Shown here: in pieces, positions 18,746 through 26,640 of the stretch
How positions within the stretch are numbered: position 1 is the stretch's first letter
Layout: each line of letters begins with the position of its first letter
Origin: Actinomadura violacea
GTDB lineage: Bacteria > Actinomycetota > Actinomycetes > Streptosporangiales > Streptosporangiaceae
Assembly: GCF_017573465.1 (NCBI RefSeq)
Contig: NZ_JAGEPF010000023.1
Location: forward strand, 62,001-126,000
Length of the DNA: 64,000 bases
Direction: 5' to 3'
Translations under genes and position numbers: made by a program
The notes under the pieces: model-generated
What the model was told of the DNA's origin: nothing
Database searches by the model: none
The model's input: only the letters and a program-made list of their open reading frames with translations

Positions 18746-19074
18746 CAGGACGGCCGGGCCGTTCCCTGACGCGACGTTGGCCGCGTTCGCAGACTCCTCG
18801 TGGTTTGTGCGACTGCCTCTCGACGACCAGGTCCAGACTTCGCCCGGCTCGATCGAGATGTGGTTCACGTTCCCCAGCGGCAACACCGCGGATCGCGAGC
18901 TGTTCGACGAGAAGGAAAGACTCGAGCGCGGCGTTGGCCGCCATACCGGTGAACTACATCTACGTCGGCGCCGGTATGTCCGGCGGCTACTGGCCGCAGC
19001 ACCCGCCCAACACCGCTCACCATCTCCCGGTAGGTGATCGCGGGGGTGGCGATGTCGCGGCGCGCCGGTCGTGA
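18746..19074 (+). pseudogene. Decayed fragment of a LamG (concanavalin-like) domain protein
   Basis: One frame reads a segment containing FVRLPLDDQVQTSPGSIEMW, which resembles the first strands of a bacterial LamG domain. The next recognisable part, NYIYVGAGMSGGYWP, resembles the closing strands of the same kind of domain but is in a different frame. There is no good start, and the whole piece is only about 110 codons. I read it as a remnant of a large secreted or RHS-type protein. The family call is from pattern memory and is weak. Confidence 0.4.
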
Positions 19075-19391
19075 AGTTGATGCCCGGCCTTCGGGGCAGG
19101 CAGTATAAAGTGCGAGCAACTTTAGACGCTGACTACCACGAATGTTGCTTGTGATTGCTTGCATGCGGGGCTGGGCGAGGTGGTGCGCCGCTGTGGGCAG
19201 CGCTCGTCTCTGAACGCCCCGGTTCGGAGCGCCGATGGGGTGGCGGTCAGGCGGCGGGCGGCGTGAAGCCGTTGCGGGCTCGCCGGGCCTCGCCGTGGCG
19301 GAGCAAGTAATAGAGATCGTTCATTTGTGGTGGTTGGACCGGGCGCGGTCCAGCCACGGGTAGGGGGGATCGGGCACGATCCCCCGAGGGG
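19075..19391. promoter_or_regulatory. Hairpin-rich, oriT-like segment upstream of mobC
   Basis: The 317 bp before the mobC-like gene hold no gene. At 19335-19352 there is a perfect 7-bp inverted repeat (TGGACCG, 4-base loop). At 19364-19385 there is a perfect 9-bp inverted repeat (GGGGGATCG, 4-base loop). The right arm can instead pair as CCCCC-GA-GGGGG at 19381-19392. Nested repeats directly upstream of mobC and relaxase genes are typical of transfer origins, so an oriT is likely. The nic site cannot be named. Translational control of mobC is an alternative role. Confidence 0.5.
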
Positions 19392-19814
19392 GTGAGGCAT
19401 ACGCCTGAGGTAGGCAAGTCGGTGTCGGATTCGGGGGTGCGGAGGCGTCGGTCGCTTCGGTCGCCGCAGCGGAACCGGTCGGTGAGGATCGCCTTATCGG
19501 AGCAGGAGCATGCGGTGATGGCGGCTGCGGCGGCGAGCGAGGGGTTGGCGTTGGGGGCGTTCGTGGCGCAGGCGAGTTTGGCGGCGGCGCAGGGACGGGT
19601 GGTGTCGGAGTACGCCGTGTTGCGGGAGGCGCTGGCGGCGGTGTTGCTGGCTGCCGGGCAGGTGCAGCGGGTCGGGGTGAATCTCAATCAGGCTGTTGCG
19701 GCGTTGAACTCTGGTGAGCTGGTCGAGCAGCTTCGCTGGTACGCCCAGGCGGCGGCGCGCGCTATTGAGCGGCTCGATGATCTGGCTCAGGAGTTGCGGC
19801 ATCGGCTGCCTTGA
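19392..19814 (+). CDS. MobC-like relaxosome accessory protein
   Basis: A 140-residue protein with an Arg/Ser-rich start, then SVRIALSEQEHAVMAAAAA, a ribbon-helix-helix-like opening seen in MobC and related DNA-binding relaxosome proteins, followed by Ala/Leu-rich helices with the motif VGVNLNQAVAALN typical of MobC. The GTG at 19392 lies in a GA-rich context; a GTG at 19422 is also possible. It sits directly in front of the relaxase gene, the usual MobC-MobA order. It should bind the transfer origin and help the relaxase nick DNA. Confidence 0.75.
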   Translation: MRHTPEVGKSVSDSGVRRRRSLRSPQRNRSVRIALSEQEHAVMAAAAASEGLALGAFVAQASLAAAQGRVVSEYAVLREALAAVLLAAGQVQRVGVNLNQAVAALNSGELVEQLRWYAQAAARAIERLDDLAQELRHRLP

Positions 19815-19835
19815 GCGGCCGGCCGGGGGCCGTGG

Positions 19836-21650
19836 TTGATCGGGAAGATACGGCGTGGGCGGCGTGTGCAGGGCTTGCTCCGTTATCTGTACGGTCCTGG
19901 GCGGAACGAGGAGCATCGCGATCCTCGTATCGTCGCGGGATTTCGGACGCCGTCGGAGTTGGAGCCCGGTGTGCGGGCAAACGGGAGCCGGGACTTTCGG
20001 CGCCTGGACGCGCTGCTCACTCAGCCGTTGGCGCTGTTGGGGGAGCGGAACTATCGGCAGCCGGTGTGGCATCTGCCGTTGCGGGCGGCGCCCGAGGACC
20101 CGGTGATGTCCGATGGGGAGTGGGCCCGGATCGCTTGCGAGGTGATGGACCGGGTCGGGCTTGCCCGGGAGGGGGACTTCGGGGCGGTTCGGTGGGTGGC
20201 GGTCCGGCATGCCGCCGACCATGTCCACATCGTGGCGACCTTGGCCCGCCAGGACGGAGGGCGGCCTGATGTGTGGAATGACGGTTACCGGGTCCGGGAC
20301 GCTTGTCGGGCGGTCGAGCGGCGGTACGGGTTGCGGGGGACGGCGCCAGCGGACCGGACGGCGGCGCGGCGGTCGAGCCGGGGCGAGATGGAGAAGGCCG
20401 TCCGCCGTGGCCAGGAAGTACCGTCCCGTACGTTTCTGCAGCGTGCAGTCCAGACGGCGGCGGCCGGGGCGAGCAGTGAGGCGGAGTTCTTCCAGCGTCT
20501 GCAAGACGATGGTGTCCTGGTCCGCCGGCGTTTCAGTCAGCGGACGGCCGGTGAGGCCACGGGCTACGCGGTGGCGGTCCGCGGCGATGTGAACGGGGAC
20601 GGCCGACCCGTGTGGTTCGGCGGCGGCAAGCTCGCCGACGACCTCACGCTGCCCAAGCTTCGCCGCCGGTGGACCGGTGCGGACGACTTTGATCCGGCGC
20701 GGTCCGGCGTCCGTCCGCTGGACGGACGGTACATGTCCACGCGGACGAAACGAGTCCTGCTGCGGACCGCCGTCCGCCGCGCGGCGGACGAGTCCGGGAC
20801 GACCACCGAATTCTTCGACCGGCTGCAAGAGGGCGGGTTCCTGGTAAAGGCCCGCCACAGCCAGACCAGCCCTAGGCAAGTGACCGGATACGCGGTCGCG
20901 TTTCCCGTCGATCGCGCTGGCGTGGAACCGACTTGGTATCCCGGCAGCCGCCTTGCCGACGACCTGTCACTGTCCCGCCTTCTCAGGCGTTGGGCCTCGC
21001 CGGGGCCGCCGCATGCACAGGCTGTCGAGCATGACGAACTGACGCAGGAGGAACGTCAGGGGTTCTACGACGATGCGGCACGGGCCGCTGCTTACGCCAC
21101 CGCTCAGATCCGCCGGTACCTGGCGGTCAGCCCGTATGCGGTGCAGGACGCCTGCTGGGCGGCGTCCGACGCCCTTCACGTCGCGGCCAAAGTCACCGGC
21201 AACCGTCATCTGCATCGCGCCGCCGTCACCTACGACCGTGCTGCGCGCGCACCTTATGGGCGCATTCCCACTCCGACTCCTGCCGGGGACGCCTTGCGCA
21301 CTGCAGCCCGCCTGCTCGCACGCACCGGCGTCATCAAGAACCGGACGGTGGTGTCCACGGTGCTGCTCATCGCCAACCTCGTCACCCTGCTCGACACCAT
21401 CGCCGAACTCCGCCATCTCCAGCAGCGCCAAGCCCAGGCCGACGCCGCGCGAAGAGCCGCCGCCCATGCCAGAGAAGCAAGGCCCGCGGCCGAGCGTCCT
21501 GTGCCGCAGCCGCCTGAGCCCAGCGCACAAGCGCGCCTGGCCATGGCGGCTTTCCCGAACGCGTGGGCTCCACTGCCACAGCATGCACCAACCCGGACGG
21601 CGCCGTCCGAACCCGCGCCCCAAGCCCGACCGAGGCGACGAGGGCCGTGA
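19836..21650 (+). CDS. Relaxase/mobilisation nuclease with internal duplication
   Basis: A 604-residue relaxase of the MobA/VirD2 superfamily. The N-terminus (MIGKIRRGRRVQGLLRYLYG) is typical of actinobacterial mobilisation proteins. The metal-binding triad appears as H125, H129 and H131 in HAADHVHI. No Tyr is obvious near the N-terminus apart from Tyr17 and Tyr19 in the YLYG region, which are candidates for the catalytic residue. Residues about 197-280 and 304-386 are similar to each other, each ending in LADDL-x-L-rich sequence and RRW. The C-terminus is Ala/Arg-rich and probably contains one hydrophobic helix. The start is TTG 19836, chosen because family members begin with MI-K at this point. 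The gene supports an integrative mobilisable element. Confidence 0.82.
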   Translation: MIGKIRRGRRVQGLLRYLYGPGRNEEHRDPRIVAGFRTPSELEPGVRANGSRDFRRLDALLTQPLALLGERNYRQPVWHLPLRAAPEDPVMSDGEWARIACEVMDRVGLAREGDFGAVRWVAVRHAADHVHIVATLARQDGGRPDVWNDGYRVRDACRAVERRYGLRGTAPADRTAARRSSRGEMEKAVRRGQEVPSRTFLQRAVQTAAAGASSEAEFFQRLQDDGVLVRRRFSQRTAGEATGYAVAVRGDVNGDGRPVWFGGGKLADDLTLPKLRRRWTGADDFDPARSGVRPLDGRYMSTRTKRVLLRTAVRRAADESGTTTEFFDRLQEGGFLVKARHSQTSPRQVTGYAVAFPVDRAGVEPTWYPGSRLADDLSLSRLLRRWASPGPPHAQAVEHDELTQEERQGFYDDAARAAAYATAQIRRYLAVSPYAVQDACWAASDALHVAAKVTGNRHLHRAAVTYDRAARAPYGRIPTPTPAGDALRTAARLLARTGVIKNRTVVSTVLLIANLVTLLDTIAELRHLQQRQAQADAARRAAAHAREARPAAERPVPQPPEPSAQARLAMAAFPNAWAPLPQHAPTRTAPSEPAPQARPRRRGP

Positions 21651-22049
21651 GCGACCGCCCAGCGGCCATCGTCAACATGGGGGACTACTTCATCCCAGTT
21701 GCCCGTCGGGCTCTTCTAGCTGGTGGATCGCGCGTTACGGCTTCGGAGTCGGCGATGCGGAGCACGCTCAGCATGTCGTCCAGGTCGGATACGGAGATCA
21801 GGATCCGGACTTGCTGGCAGGGCGCTGGCTTGTCGATCGTCGCGAGGGCACTGCTGCCCGGGTTGCCCGGCCTTGATGCTCGGCGGCGCTCCGGATCGGA
21901 TGAGGATCATGGGGGAGCGGGTGGGGACCGGATGTGTGAACATCCGGTGGGCTGGAGCGGGCCGGGGCCGGTTCTTCTGGTCCTGTGTGAACCGGGTGAG
22001 TGCCGCCAGGGGCGGCTGGGTTCACTAACGAACGGCTAACAAACGATCA
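21651..22049. other. Gap between relaxase and tRNA-Pro with no supported gene
   Basis: About 400 bp. Open frames on both strands overlap one another and none shows a plausible start or domain. No integrase, excisionase or obvious direct repeat of the tRNA 3' end is visible. Confidence 0.5.
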
Positions 22050-22084
22050 AGAGGCCGGTCCTCCGTGTGGAGGAAACGGCCTCT
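22050..22084 (-). terminator. Compound hairpin terminator of tRNA-Pro
   Basis: An outer 8-bp inverted repeat (AGAGGCCG at 22050-22057 with CGGCCTCT at 22077-22084) encloses an inner 6-bp repeat (TCCTCC with GGAGGA, 4-base loop). It lies about 18 bp beyond the 3' end of the leftward tRNA gene, as expected for its terminator. Confidence 0.65.
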
Positions 22085-22101
22085 GAGCTGGTACTTCTCT
22101 G

Positions 22102-22175
22102 TCGGGACGGCGGGATTTGAACCCACGACCCCTTGACCCCCAGTCAAGTGCGCTGCCAAACTGCGCTACGTCCCG
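22102..22175 (-). tRNA. tRNA-Pro (anticodon GGG)
   Basis: The minus strand folds as a standard tRNA of 74 nt. The 7-bp acceptor stem pairs 22169-22175 with 22103-22109, and the discriminator base is A. The anticodon stem CTTGA/TCAAG encloses a loop with GGG, reading CCC proline codons. The T arm has the GGTTCAAATCC pattern. CCA is not encoded in the visible 3' end. The 3' end faces the relaxase and defence genes, a common insertion geometry for integrative elements. Confidence 0.93.
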
Positions 22176-22222
22176 GTGCCCGCTGCAGCGGGCGTGATTA
22201 CTCTAGCGCAGTCTGGAGGGTC

Positions 22223-22957
22223 GTGCGTACCGGGTTCTCGGGCGTGGAGGTGCCGCCGGGGGTGCGGGCCTCGTGGGCCGTGTTCGATCTGGCGCGCGGG
22301 TGTGCGCGAGCGGAGCGGCGGCCGGACGAGGTGTTCCGGGCGGCTTCGGTGGTGAAGGTTCTGCTGGCGCTCGACTTCCTGCGGGGGAGGGTGGTCCGGG
22401 GGCGGGACCTGGAGCTGGCCGAGGCGATGCTGCGGGTGAGCGATGACGCGGCGGCGTCGGAGTTGTGGGACCGGGGCGGGCAGGGCGAGATCGTCGAGCG
22501 GATGGTGCGGCGGGCCGGGTTGAGGGAGACCGTGCCGCCGCCGGCGGACATGCCCGGGTGGTGGGGGTATGTGGGGATGAGCGCGGGGGACGTGGTGCGG
22601 GTCTATCGGTATGCGGTGGGGGTGCCGGAGGGGCGGTTGGTGCTGGGGTGGTTGCGGAGGATGGCGGATCGGGGTGCTGACGGGTTCGATCAGGTCTTTG
22701 GCCTGGTGGGGGCGGTCAAGCAGGGGTGGTCGGGGTTCGAGGACGTGCCTGATCGGCGGCCGGCGCCTGCTGAGCTGGGGCTCGGGCGGCCCGCGCTGCA
22801 CACCACGGGGGTGGTGGATGGCAAGGCCGTCGCGGTGCTGACGCTGCATCCGGAGGGGACGTCCGCCGAGCGGGCGGCGGCGTGCGTGACGGCCCTGGCA
22901 AAGGGTGTGATGCGGGTCACAGAGGTGGCCATGGGTTCGTCCCCGAAAGGTCAGTGA
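22223..22957 (+). CDS. Serine beta-lactamase/penicillin-binding-like hydrolase
   Basis: About 244 residues from the GTG at 22223. The longer open frame would run into the tRNA gene, so it was trimmed. The three active-site elements of the class A-like superfamily are visible: S42-V-V-K45 (SxxK), S73-D-D (SDN-like) and K166-Q-G (KTG-like). The KTG and SDN boxes are both non-standard, so activity on beta-lactams is doubtful. No clear signal peptide is seen with this start. Similar proteins are annotated as serine hydrolases in actinomycetes. The start is uncertain because the GGAGGG site is only 2 bp from the GTG. Confidence 0.65.
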   Translation: MRTGFSGVEVPPGVRASWAVFDLARGCARAERRPDEVFRAASVVKVLLALDFLRGRVVRGRDLELAEAMLRVSDDAAASELWDRGGQGEIVERMVRRAGLRETVPPPADMPGWWGYVGMSAGDVVRVYRYAVGVPEGRLVLGWLRRMADRGADGFDQVFGLVGAVKQGWSGFEDVPDRRPAPAELGLGRPALHTTGVVDGKAVAVLTLHPEGTSAERAAACVTALAKGVMRVTEVAMGSSPKGQ

Positions 22958-23092
22958 AAGCGGTCTTATCGGGGCGAAAAGAAAAAGCCGGGTAAAGATC
23001 CGGACTGGTAACGAAGATGGCGGCCAACGGACCTTCGTCGACGTATGTAGCTTTTTTCTCCCAGGGCATGAAACGCCGAACGGGGGACTGGG

Positions 23093-24985
23093 GTGTCGGA
23101 AGCGGACGGCACGTGGGGGCCGCCTGGAGTGCACGCGGCGGACCTCGAGGGCCTGCGGGGCGCGGCGCACGACCGTGCGGTGCTGGCCGAGGCGCGGGTG
23201 ATGCTGGCCCGGCGGCTCGGAGTGCCGCCCGGTGAGGCGCTGCAGCACCTCATCTGGCTCGCCCGGGACCTGGAGATGGAGCTGCCCGAGGCGGCGGCCA
23301 TGGTCGTCCAGGGCGGCGGTGTGGGGACCGAGGGCGCGGTGGTGGCCGGGCGGCGGCCGCCGCGCTCGGAGGGCCCCGCCCGGCGGGGCATGGTCTCCGA
23401 GGCCGAGGACCTGCTGCACCAGCTGGCCGCCGAGGACACCGAGGGGGATCCGGAGATCATCGCCGGGCTGCCCGAGGATCCGGTGGCCCGGGGCCTGCTG
23501 GAGGGGGCGCTGGACTCGGCGGCGCACCTGGTGCCGGTGCGGGGCCCGGACGGCGACGTGCAGGACTTCCTGTACGCCGAGCTGAACGAGGCCGCGCGGG
23601 ACCTGTTCGGGCGGGGCGCCGAGGACCTGAAGGGGCAGCGGCTGCTGCGGACGGATCCGGGCGCGGCGCTCAGCGGGCTGTTCGACGAGTACGTCGCGGT
23701 GCTCGAGGAGGGGGCGACCCTGGACCGCGACTCGATCATGTACTCGACCGTCCAGGGCGGACTGTCGCGCTCGTCCAGGATGAGCGTGCGGTGCGTCCGG
23801 GTACCGACGGGCGTCGGCATCAGCTGGCGGTATCACACGGGCGAGGACCGCAGCGCGCGGCGGCTGGAGCGGGTGGAGCGGCTGGCGCTGATCGGGTTCG
23901 GGGAGTGGGACCTGGTCACCGGGCAGGCGGACTGGACGCCGCAGATGCTCGCCAACTACGGGCTGGCCCCGGACGAGGTGCCGCCGGCGCCGCACGACCT
24001 GCCGAAGGTGGTGGCCGACGACGACCTGCCGCTGGTCGAGGAGGCCGTCCAGACGATGTTCTCCCGCCGGGAGCCGGTGGAGGCCGAGCACCGGGTGATC
24101 GGCAAGGACGGTGCGCCGCGGCACCTGTGGGTGTTCGCCGAGCCGGTGCTGGACGACTCGGGCCTGCCGGTGTCGATCAACATCGTCTCGCAGGACATCA
24201 CCCGGCGCCGCGGGGTGGAGCGGGCGCTGGCGGAGACGCGCCGGCAGATGCTCAAGCAGCAGGCGCGCACGGCCCAGGAGCGCAAGGTGGCGGTGACGCT
24301 GCGCCGGGCGATCCTGCCGGACGAGGGGGAGGTCGAGGCGCTGCCCGGGCTGCGGGTGGCGATCCGGGCGCTGGCGGCGGAGAGCACCGCGCGGATCGGC
24401 GGGGACTGGTTCGCGACCCGGCCGATGCCGGACGGGCGGGCGCTGTTCGCGATCGGGGACGCGGCGGGGCACGGGCTGCCGGCGGCGGCGTCGATGGCGC
24501 GCAGCCGCAACGGGCTGCTCGGCCTGTCGTGCACGGGCGAGCCGGCGGGGCAGCTGGTGGGCTGGCTGAACGAGCTGGTCGGCAGCATGGACCCGCCGGC
24601 GACGGGCACCGCGATCGTCGGCTATTACCGGCCGGACCGGCGGGTCATGGAGTGGACGTGCGCGGGGCATCTGCCGCCGATCCTGGTGCGGGACGGGCAC
24701 GCCGAGCCGCTGGAGGTCTATCGCGACCCGATGCTCGGCGCGCTGCCGGACTGGGAATACGCGACGATCTCCACGGAACTGCGGCGGGGGGATCTGCTGT
24801 TCCTTTACACCGACGGGCTCGTGGAGCGCCGGGACACCGATCTCGACGAGCGGATCGCGCGGCTGACCGGCATTCTCCGGGAGTCGTCGGCGGGGCCGGA
24901 GCTGGCGCTGGACGAGGTGCTCGCGCGGATGGAGCACGACCGGGCGGCCGACGACACCACGATGTTCGCCCTGCACGTGGAGTGA
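23093..24985 (+). CDS. ANTAR-PAS-SpoIIE type PP2C phosphatase
   Basis: A 630-residue signalling protein. Residues 20-75 resemble an ANTAR RNA-binding helical domain. Two PAS-like domains follow (about 130-235 and 260-370, the second with GEWDLVTGQADWTPQML). The C-terminal part, from about residue 395, is a SpoIIE-type PP2C phosphatase with GGDWF and IGDAAGHG, which carry the metal-binding Asp residues. Such proteins usually dephosphorylate anti-anti-sigma factors in stress partner-switching. The GTG start is preceded by a G-rich stretch. It appears to be monocistronic, and no anti-sigma partner is adjacent. Confidence 0.82.
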   Translation: MSEADGTWGPPGVHAADLEGLRGAAHDRAVLAEARVMLARRLGVPPGEALQHLIWLARDLEMELPEAAAMVVQGGGVGTEGAVVAGRRPPRSEGPARRGMVSEAEDLLHQLAAEDTEGDPEIIAGLPEDPVARGLLEGALDSAAHLVPVRGPDGDVQDFLYAELNEAARDLFGRGAEDLKGQRLLRTDPGAALSGLFDEYVAVLEEGATLDRDSIMYSTVQGGLSRSSRMSVRCVRVPTGVGISWRYHTGEDRSARRLERVERLALIGFGEWDLVTGQADWTPQMLANYGLAPDEVPPAPHDLPKVVADDDLPLVEEAVQTMFSRREPVEAEHRVIGKDGAPRHLWVFAEPVLDDSGLPVSINIVSQDITRRRGVERALAETRRQMLKQQARTAQERKVAVTLRRAILPDEGEVEALPGLRVAIRALAAESTARIGGDWFATRPMPDGRALFAIGDAAGHGLPAAASMARSRNGLLGLSCTGEPAGQLVGWLNELVGSMDPPATGTAIVGYYRPDRRVMEWTCAGHLPPILVRDGHAEPLEVYRDPMLGALPDWEYATISTELRRGDLLFLYTDGLVERRDTDLDERIARLTGILRESSAGPELALDEVLARMEHDRAADDTTMFALHVE

Positions 24986-25461
24986 TCACCGGCAGGTCAG
25001 GCGCCCTCTGATCGGGTGTGACGTAGAGCACCTCTCCAGTGGGATGGCGGGCGCGTTGTGACCTGCGCCGCCATGAGTGCGCCTTTCGGGAAGGGCGCGA
25101 GGGCCGTCCCGCATTTGATCATTTTACCTTTTCCCGATCAAGGGGCGAGGTCGGGAATCCCCGATGCCGTAAGGGTTTCCGGGCGGCCGGGGAAAGATCG
25201 GGAAGGTATGGCGACGGGCGGTCGTTGAACCGGGGTTCCCATGGCGTTGACCAGGCAAAAGATCCTTTTGCGGCCGGTTTGCTTTTCCGGTGATGGTTGG
25301 TACCTTCTTGCACGAATCACGCAGCGCGTTCCATGCGTTGCACGCCGGCCGCTTCCATGCGCGGCCGAGGGTCGCTGAGCGGAATCCGCACGCGACGCGC
25401 GCCACACGATGCGCGCCCCCTCGAGATCAGTCGCCGAGATACATCCGAATATCCGGCACCG
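24986..25461. promoter_or_regulatory. Leader/promoter region upstream of the c-di-AMP riboswitch
   Basis: No gene is supported in this 476-bp stretch. It is locally AT-richer around 25115-25135 and 25250-25320. A plausible promoter is TTGCTT near 25279 followed about 16 bp later by a TACCTT-like -10 box. The placement would give a long 5' leader carrying the riboswitch. Confidence 0.35.
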
Positions 25462-25609
25462 CGATCCGCGGTGCGAGGCCGAGTCCGTCCAGGTCCATCC
25501 GACCGGACGGAGCCGGGGACCCAAGGTTCCAGGGGTGAATCGGCGCGTCCGCAGGGCGCGCCGTAGGGCTCTTCCATGCCCGAATCCGTCAGCTAACCCG
25601 GTAGGCGTC
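25462..25609 (+). promoter_or_regulatory. ydaO/yuaA-type c-di-AMP riboswitch
   Basis: Conserved blocks of the ydaO motif appear in order: GCCGGGGACCC, GGGGTGAATC, a GTAGGG..CC stem, CCGAATCCGTCAGCTAACC and GGTAGGCG. The 3' end lies about 25 bp before the CHAP gene start. Actinobacterial copies of this RNA sit upstream of cell-wall hydrolase genes (Rpf, NlpC/P60, CHAP) and repress them when c-di-AMP is high. The 5' boundary is approximate. Confidence 0.88.
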
Positions 25610-25633
25610 ATGGGAGACAAGGAGATTCCCTGC

Positions 25634-26443
25634 ATGACCGGTCGTTTCGATCGTTTTACCAAGAACATCGCCCCCCGACTGAGCGCGCTGCGCCTGTCCG
25701 GCGCCGCCCCCCGTGCCGCGCTCGCCCGCATGAGCCCCGAGGACCGGGCCGTGGGCGTCGCCGTGGCGGGCGTGATGGCCGGGGCGATCGGGCTGTCGAT
25801 CTTCAACCCGCTGACCGGCGGCACCGCGTCCGCCGAGACCCCCGCGCAGGCCGCCGCCGCGGCGAGCCGCGAGGACGCGGGCGCCGGCCGCTCGGTGCAC
25901 GCCAAGGCCGAGCGCCCGGGCCGCGCGGCCGCGGCCAAGTCGGCCCGCTCCGTTGACGCGCAGACCGTGATCAAGCTGGCGAAGTCGCAGATCGGCGAGG
26001 GCCCGAACCGCGACGGCTCCACCAAGTACGCCGACTGGTACGCCTCCACCCCGCACGCCGCGGTGACCGCCCGGCGCGACGGCGGCAGCGTGGGCGACTA
26101 CCGGGGCGCCGAGTGGTGCGACATGTTCGTCTCGTGGCTCAGCGCCAAGACCGGCGTGAAGAACATGGGCTGGGACGCCTACACCGTCTCGCACGCCAAC
26201 TGGTTCAAGGACGAGGGCAAGTGGGGCCAGAAGGCCCGGCCCGGCTCGGTCGTGTTCTTCGACTGGCAGAACGGGTCCAGCGGCGGGATCGACGGCATCG
26301 ACCACGTCGGCCTCGTCGTCAAGGACAACGGCAACGGGACGATCACCACGGTCGAGGGCAACACCGGCAACTCCGTCCAGGAGAAGATCCGCGACAAGTC
26401 CGAAGTCGTGGGTTACGGATACCCCGACTACGCCAAGTCCTGA
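25634..26443 (+). CDS. Secreted CHAP-domain cell-wall hydrolase
   Basis: A 269-residue protein. After an N-terminal basic stretch there is a hydrophobic export segment at about residues 40-65 ending near TASA-ET. An Ala-rich linker and a CHAP domain from about residue 118 to the end follow. The predicted catalytic Cys is C162 (EWCDMF) and the His is H224 (DHVG). A polar residue is supplied by the VEGNTGN loop. CHAP enzymes act as amidases or endopeptidases on peptidoglycan. ATG 25634 follows AAGGAG at 25619-25624; an in-frame ATG at 25610 would fall at the riboswitch edge. The riboswitch implies control by c-di-AMP and osmotic state. Confidence 0.88.
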   Translation: MTGRFDRFTKNIAPRLSALRLSGAAPRAALARMSPEDRAVGVAVAGVMAGAIGLSIFNPLTGGTASAETPAQAAAAASREDAGAGRSVHAKAERPGRAAAAKSARSVDAQTVIKLAKSQIGEGPNRDGSTKYADWYASTPHAAVTARRDGGSVGDYRGAEWCDMFVSWLSAKTGVKNMGWDAYTVSHANWFKDEGKWGQKARPGSVVFFDWQNGSSGGIDGIDHVGLVVKDNGNGTITTVEGNTGNSVQEKIRDKSEVVGYGYPDYAKS

Positions 26444-26486
26444 TCGTCGGATCCGCACGGAGAACGAGTTGTTCGTGCGGAGTGAA

Positions 26487-26513
26487 GGCGCCCGGCCCCG
26501 GCCGGGCGCCTTT
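26487..26513 (+). terminator. Rho-independent terminator of the CHAP gene
   Basis: A perfect 10-bp stem (GGCGCCCGGC, loop CCCG, GCCGGGCGCC) is followed by TTT. A weaker hairpin with CCGCAC/GTGCGG arms lies just upstream at about 26453-26480. Confidence 0.85.
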
Positions 26514-26640
26514 GGCGTTCCCTGGTGGTCTGCCGCGTGCTGGCGGGTAATGCTAAGCATTGACACCTTTTGATCTGGGTTGGCCCTTGACGCCTCCTTG
26601 ATGGAAAGGAATCCCTGGCACGCCGGAGGAGCGGAAGGGG

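Noticed and set aside
21651..22101. Integrase/excisionase or attachment repeat next to tRNA-Pro
   Set aside because: No tyrosine or serine recombinase motifs and no repeat of the tRNA 3' end could be seen by eye in the island part of the window.
22166..24976. 936-codon leftward frame across the hydrolase and phosphatase genes
   Set aside because: It is very rich in Arg, His, Pro and Gln, crosses the tRNA end, and mirrors real genes on the other strand.
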